DNA of 64,000 nucleotides from positions 51,539,136 to 51,603,135 of the forward strand of contig CP141136.1 of the NCBI GenBank assembly GCA_035236585.1, given 5' to 3'. The number at the start of each line of letters is the position of its first letter. Within the stretch, counting starts at the first letter, position 1. A program made the translations under genes and the position numbers. The notes beneath the pieces were generated by a model. It was not told the DNA's origin, searched no databases, and saw nothing but the letters and a program-made list of their open reading frames with translations. This stretch comes from Warburgia ugandensis. Lineage: Eukaryota > Streptophyta > Magnoliopsida > Canellales > Canellaceae. Of the stretch, positions 59,509 through 64,000 are shown piece after piece.

Positions 59509-61401
59509 TGTGACGACCCGGGTTTTTGAAACATGATTTGTAAAGTATTTTGAAAGGCAGGGCCCTTAAGAGTGTAATTTTTTTTTTTTTTTGTAAAACA
59601 AAGCAGCAAAAATTCTTTTCTTTAAAACTTGTTTTGAAAACCCAAGTCACCACTTCATACATAACATAAGTACAATTTGTGGACAAAATAAAATTCCATT
59701 GAAGGAATATACTTTTATTAAACTCTAGGATCCATCCAGTGGTTCTGATCTGACCAAATCTAGTACAATACTTGTCCAAATTACATAATCCAAAACTCAA
59801 GCTCACCATACAATAAAACTCTCAACAAAGAAAAATACACATCTTCAAGGGTATACCTTGAAGATTATTTTCTTCAAGTCTTCTATAGTCTTCAGCTCCT
59901 AACTCTCCTTCCCTGTATCTGAGATATTGCAACAAGTACAATATCTCAGCAAGCAATGCTTGGTAGGGGATTTAAGAAACATAATAATTTATAAGGTAAT
60001 TCCAATACTTCATAATCTCAATATCCTTAAACATACTCTTTACTTTGTAAGTTATGTATATCTATATGCATACATACCCTTCATGGGTAAACTAGTTAAA
60101 TTTAAGAAAGTAGTCAAATATCATTCCCAACTAAGCTGATCAATTCTCTTCGTTTTGAGAATTGAGTATTACAGCTAATCTTATACTGGGAATTTCCCTT
60201 CTTGGGAAATATTGGTAATATACAATTACCTAGCATTTCATTATGCTATAACATAAGGCATTTCACTATGCCTATTCTCATATGCATCATAGTGCAAAAT
60301 AATTAGAAAGGTTGCTATGCTACAGTCTGATCTGTACTAGCGCGTTCGGATAACTGCCCTATTCACCACTGATACCACGGTGGAAAATATTATGTCACTT
60401 CCCATAATTGCCACCACCCGACTTTTAGCCTCTCATTGGGCAAGGTATCATCATATCATCAAATTTCAAGGAGCGGGTGGCCAAACCCTCATAACTCCTC
60501 TAGCAATACCATTCCCCTAGGCTTATGCCTATTAAAACAAACTCACAAGCCTCCAAGATTGTATGTAAAATAGATTTCATATATATCAGACCATATATCA
60601 GTTTACTTAGGGCTGAAATATTTTCTAGTTCCCTATTCACTAATAGTTTAGTCCTTAACCATCTTATATGTGTTTGGTTGGATCATAAGATTTTCAAGAG
60701 ATTTAGTACAAGTATTATCATTACTCTTATTAATATAAGATCATGAGTACAATCATGCATATCTCATGTAAATGCATTCATCAAATCCTCCTACCTTTAA
60801 GGATTGATCTCTTTTCCCCAATCTTCCATGATCCTGACTGATGCATGTAATCCGTACATCCATACATATTGTCAATATATAAATTATGAACAATCCTATT
60901 GATCACTAGATCTGATGAGTAGAATGATCTTTAGATCATTTATATCTAAGTATTTTTTCTATCTCTAAGTCTTTGTATGTCCATCTCCTTGATCTTGATC
61001 TTTCATAGATCCATTGATTGACAATCTACACATGTTGAAAAAGATCAAGGTCCTAGATCTTCTATCATCTAGCTCTTCTTTGATCTAAGTTCAGTTATTG
61101 GATCATCCCTATGGAGGATGATCTTGGTTTTCTTCCTTGAATCATCTTTGATCAAGGGTTTGGATTATCTAATCTAATGAACTATAACAAGTATACTAAT
61201 AAACATGCATACTAAGTACAATATAGTATTCTTATTCTCATTGTTCTTGATCATCCAACATCTAATGGATCTTGTTTGATCATCCTTATCATACTTACTA
61301 TTTTTATTAGGGTTAGGTAATTTACTAACCTTTTATGATCTTGTCTGAAACTCAAACTTTATTGATTTTCTCAATCAATTACAAAAATTAGGGTTATTAC
61401 A
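59509..61401 (-). mobile_element. Solo LTR of an A-like family, 1893 bp
   Basis: Plus-strand ends are TGTGACGACCCGGG and GGGTTATTACA. Exact target copies CCTTC stand at 59504-59508 and 61402-61406. On the minus strand it keeps boxes found in the LTRs of element A: CCACCCGCTC near 60480, GAGGCTAAAAGTCGGGTGG near 60425 and the GCTTGCTGAGATATTG inverted repeat near 59925-59965. It is half the length of A's LTRs. Frames at 59492-60746 are chance frames. Confidence 0.92.
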
Positions 61402-61406
61402 CCTTC

Positions 61407-63205
61407 TGCATATGCTTAGCCAATTCCACCTTATAAAACTGCCTATCTTCTAAGTTTCAAGTATCATATTTTTGACAAAATTTCTATAGACTCTCCTCTA
61501 TTTTTTGGACTTATGCATTTAACACATGCGATTGCAATACACCTGATAAACCATTTGTTCATAAATAATATATTTTAATGACTTTGTCTCATCACATTCA
61601 CATTCACCATAGAAAAACTAAACATTCATCCCACATATCATCCTGATATCACAAATTTTAATGCAATGAGGTTTACTTATCCATCTGGCAACTCCAATCA
61701 CAATATCCATATCCTTCAATAAATAGTGCAAACATTTTATAACATCCTCCATAATAGTGTTTAACTCCACAGTCATCATCATCACAACATTATAAAATGG
61801 AAGATTCTCATATCATCCTACAATCTTTTATTAAAAATCCATCCTGAATTGCATTGATATAGAAATATGAAAATTTGCAATCGTAACTAGAAATAAAAAA
61901 TCCAATTACTATAATGAATCTTACTTTAATTTTATCATCATAACCTTTGCTCAGATAACTTTGCATCACTTCCAAATATGTTCAGAATATATAAATTTTT
62001 CATTTCATCGAAAGTTCATTACAGATAAGATGTCAATTCATATCATGACATTTCAATCATAATCATGAATATATTTTTCATCTCATTCATCCAAGTTTCA
62101 CATATGAATTCAAAAGATCAGCATTTAATTCAAAGAACATCTTTGACATTCTCAAATTTCAATTTACTATAATAGTATTTACTACATTACATTCAAATAA
62201 TCAGAACAATACTCTTTGACTTAAGTATAGATACAAACATTCAATTACTAATAATGAAGATAACACTTATATGAATCAAAATTTAATAACTGAACTTACA
62301 CCCTTGGTGTATTCAAATTCAAACAGAGAAATAATACATTCCATATTTCTCAAATGCAAATATGAAACTAATAGCATTAAATTAACAACTGAAATCACAC
62401 TAGCTATGCAATCACATTCAAATACTTAAATAACACCATTAAGGGTAGCCACGATGCATGAAGCTCCCAACTTTGTAGGGTCTAGGGATAGGCAGACCCA
62501 AGGGTCTATAGTAGGTAGCCTTACCTTGCATTTAACAAGAGGTTGATTCCATGTCTTCAACCTATGACCTCAAGGTCACAACACACACAACTTTTGCCAT
62601 TTTGCCAAGGCTCCCTATCTCAGATAATACCATTGGAGTTCACAAATATGAATATGGTATCATCTCATTTTAAATAATGATACTAAAAGGTTTTCATCAT
62701 TACATACCAATCCAATTGTTTGGTATGTTCTCCTCTGACATACAATTCAATTGAATTTTCTCACTTCATTTATCAAATAAGGTTATCTCACTTAACCTCA
62801 TATATATTAAACACATACTCTTCATCATAAGAGCCCAAATTCATAGGGTCGATCAATAGCTAGTGGAATAAACTGAAAGTCCATAATATCAAATAACCAA
62901 TGGAATGTCTCAATTTCAAATACAACTCATATATCAAATCTGACCTTTCACAATATAGATAGTTTGAGAATCTTTCTCGAAATAAGGTACAAATACAAAT
63001 CACATGTTTTCTTAAAGTATACTACCCTTCATAAGTAGTATTTGTTTCACATAAATCAAGATTGTTATCTTCTATATATCCCACAAACCATTCTTCTTGT
63101 ATCAAGTTATGAATTCATTACCAAAATCATCACTAGTCAACAATCTAGTGATGTCAATTAGAACCATTACTTTCTTGTTTAAATATTAGTTTATTGTAAT
63201 ATAAT
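61407..63205 (-). other. Interior of element D, second part
   Basis: AT-rich, no frame of note. The minus strand at 62960-62700 (GAGACATTCCATTGGTTATTTG, CAGTTTATTCCACTA, GATGAAGAGTAT) matches 34580-34750 of element A (GATATTCCATTAGTTATTTG and so on). Confidence 0.65.
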
Positions 63206-63660
63206 TTGATTCTTTATCAAGCACATTTACTTGTGATTAGATAGTTTTTACTTTAGGTAGCATACATATGAGAATGCAAAGTACAATTTGATTCCTTATC
63301 ATGCACACTTGTGATTAGGTAGTTTTTATTTTAGGCAACACACATATGAGAATGCAAAGTATAATTTGATTCTTTATCATGAACACTTGTGATTAGATAG
63401 TTTTCGCCTTAGGCAACACACATATGACAATACAAAGTATAGGGGAACTCAAATCTTCATCATGCACACTAGTAACTTAGTAGCTTTTACTTTAGAGACA
63501 TGCATATGAAAATGCAAGGAGTTGGGAAACTGAAGAGAAAAGAGGGAAAGGAAAATTAGTAGTTTCTTGAATAGAATTTAATCTTCATCATGCACACTTC
63601 TTGTGATCAAGTAGTTTTTACTTTAAAGAGCACACATATGTGAATGCCAAGTATAGGGAA
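63206..63660. repeat. Tandem array of about 79-bp units in D interior
   Basis: Five units start near 63206, 63286, 63365, 63452 and 63577. Each has CTT(T/C)ATCATGCACACTTGTGA, then TAGTTTTTACTTTAGG and CACACATATGAGAATGCAAAGTA. The first three are at a steady 79-80 bp; units four and five are separated by purine-rich filler. Confidence 0.88.
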
Positions 63661-64000
63661 ACTAAATAGGAAATAGGGCAAGGCAAATAAAGATAAGGAA
63701 ATAGGGAATAGAGAAAGAGTATGGTCAAAGAGATATGGAAATGAAGTGGGGAAAGCCTTCAAGTTTGAGAAAAATGAGGAGAATATAATGAGAAGTATGA
63801 AGAGAAGTGTAAAATAGAAAGAAACAAGAAAGAGCTAGAATTTGAAAATGCGTAGGATTTCTCCTGTGCAATGAATTTTTATTGATTTTAGTTTATTTTA
63901 TTTATTAACCTTTAACTCCATTTTCCTTCTCAATCATACATCATACATCATTGATAATAACTATAATTGCCAAACATAATTGTCATCCTCAAGAGATGTA
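63661..64000 (-). other. Purine-rich then AT-rich interior of element D at the window edge
   Basis: GGAAATAGGG and AAAGAG-rich sequence to about 63850, then AT-rich sequence. It parallels the TTTCCCTCCTTTC-rich stretches near 33895-34060 in element A read on the other strand. No gene. Confidence 0.5.

Larger units (their letters stand above)
52783..64000 (-). mobile_element. Element D: A-like LTR retroelement, 3' LTR and part of the interior, runs off the window
   Basis: On the minus strand the 3' LTR is 59072 down to 52783 and the interior is 59073-59508 plus 61407-64000. The LTR starts TGTAATAACCCC (59072) and ends in a TGGTGTCATA-like end at 52783, similar to the GGTGTCACA end of element A. 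A purine tract with GAGGATGAAATC lies just inside the LTR. The interior matches that of element A in order and spacing and has no long frame. It sits in copy C4 and is itself interrupted by a solo LTR. The 6.3-kb LTR is long for the family and holds several tandem arrays. Confidence 0.75.

Overview
The window is repeat-rich plant (angiosperm) nuclear DNA: AT-rich, with many short introns of GT..AG type in the one recognisable gene-like stretch, plant-type LTR retroelements with a TGGTATCAGAG-like primer site, and a plant CACTA (En/Spm) transposase/protease remnant. I find no intact host gene, rRNA or tRNA. Species cannot be told from the sequence alone. Almost all open reading frames are chance frames inside LTRs.

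Layout. 1-5061: two copies (C1 on +, C2 on -) of a long-LTR family C that begins TGATAAGTG and ends TTACA. 5062-5365: end of an unrelated LTR. 5366-9095: remains of a CACTA DNA transposon, with arrays of a motif around GACTTTAAAAGT, a 68-bp palindrome, a decayed exon of the TNP2-type transposase (DUF4216 part) and a 0.6-kb tandem duplication with long CT/CA tracts. 9096-15644: LTR fragments, one carrying a minisatellite, interrupted by a solo LTR of family B. 15645-18651: a decayed multi-exon CACTA second gene (Ptta/En/Spm transposase-like region followed by a Ulp1/C48 cysteine protease). 19077-45248: a third family C copy (C3), split first by element A (19827-40126, target duplication TAACT), which is itself split by element B (20393-28878, target duplication TCGAC), and again by a solo B LTR (41369-44021). 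46381-52782: fourth family C copy (C4, - strand), split by another solo B LTR (46897-49440, GAATG). 52783-64000: element D (- strand, A-like, running off the right edge) inserted in C4 and itself hit by a solo A-like LTR (59509-61401, CCTTC).

How the parts fit. The window is a layered record: family C and the CACTA element are the oldest layer, A, D and E come next, B copies are youngest. Target-site duplications of 5 bp are still exact for five insertions, so the order is firm. Elements A, B and D have chromovirus-like (Tekay/Del-type) ends (primer site, polypurine tract, GAGGA(C/T)GAAAT box) but internal regions of 3.6-4.4 kb without any long reading frame; A and D share that non-coding interior, which is the pattern of large non-autonomous LTR elements (LARD-like). 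All family assignments are by eye; no alignments or searches were run.
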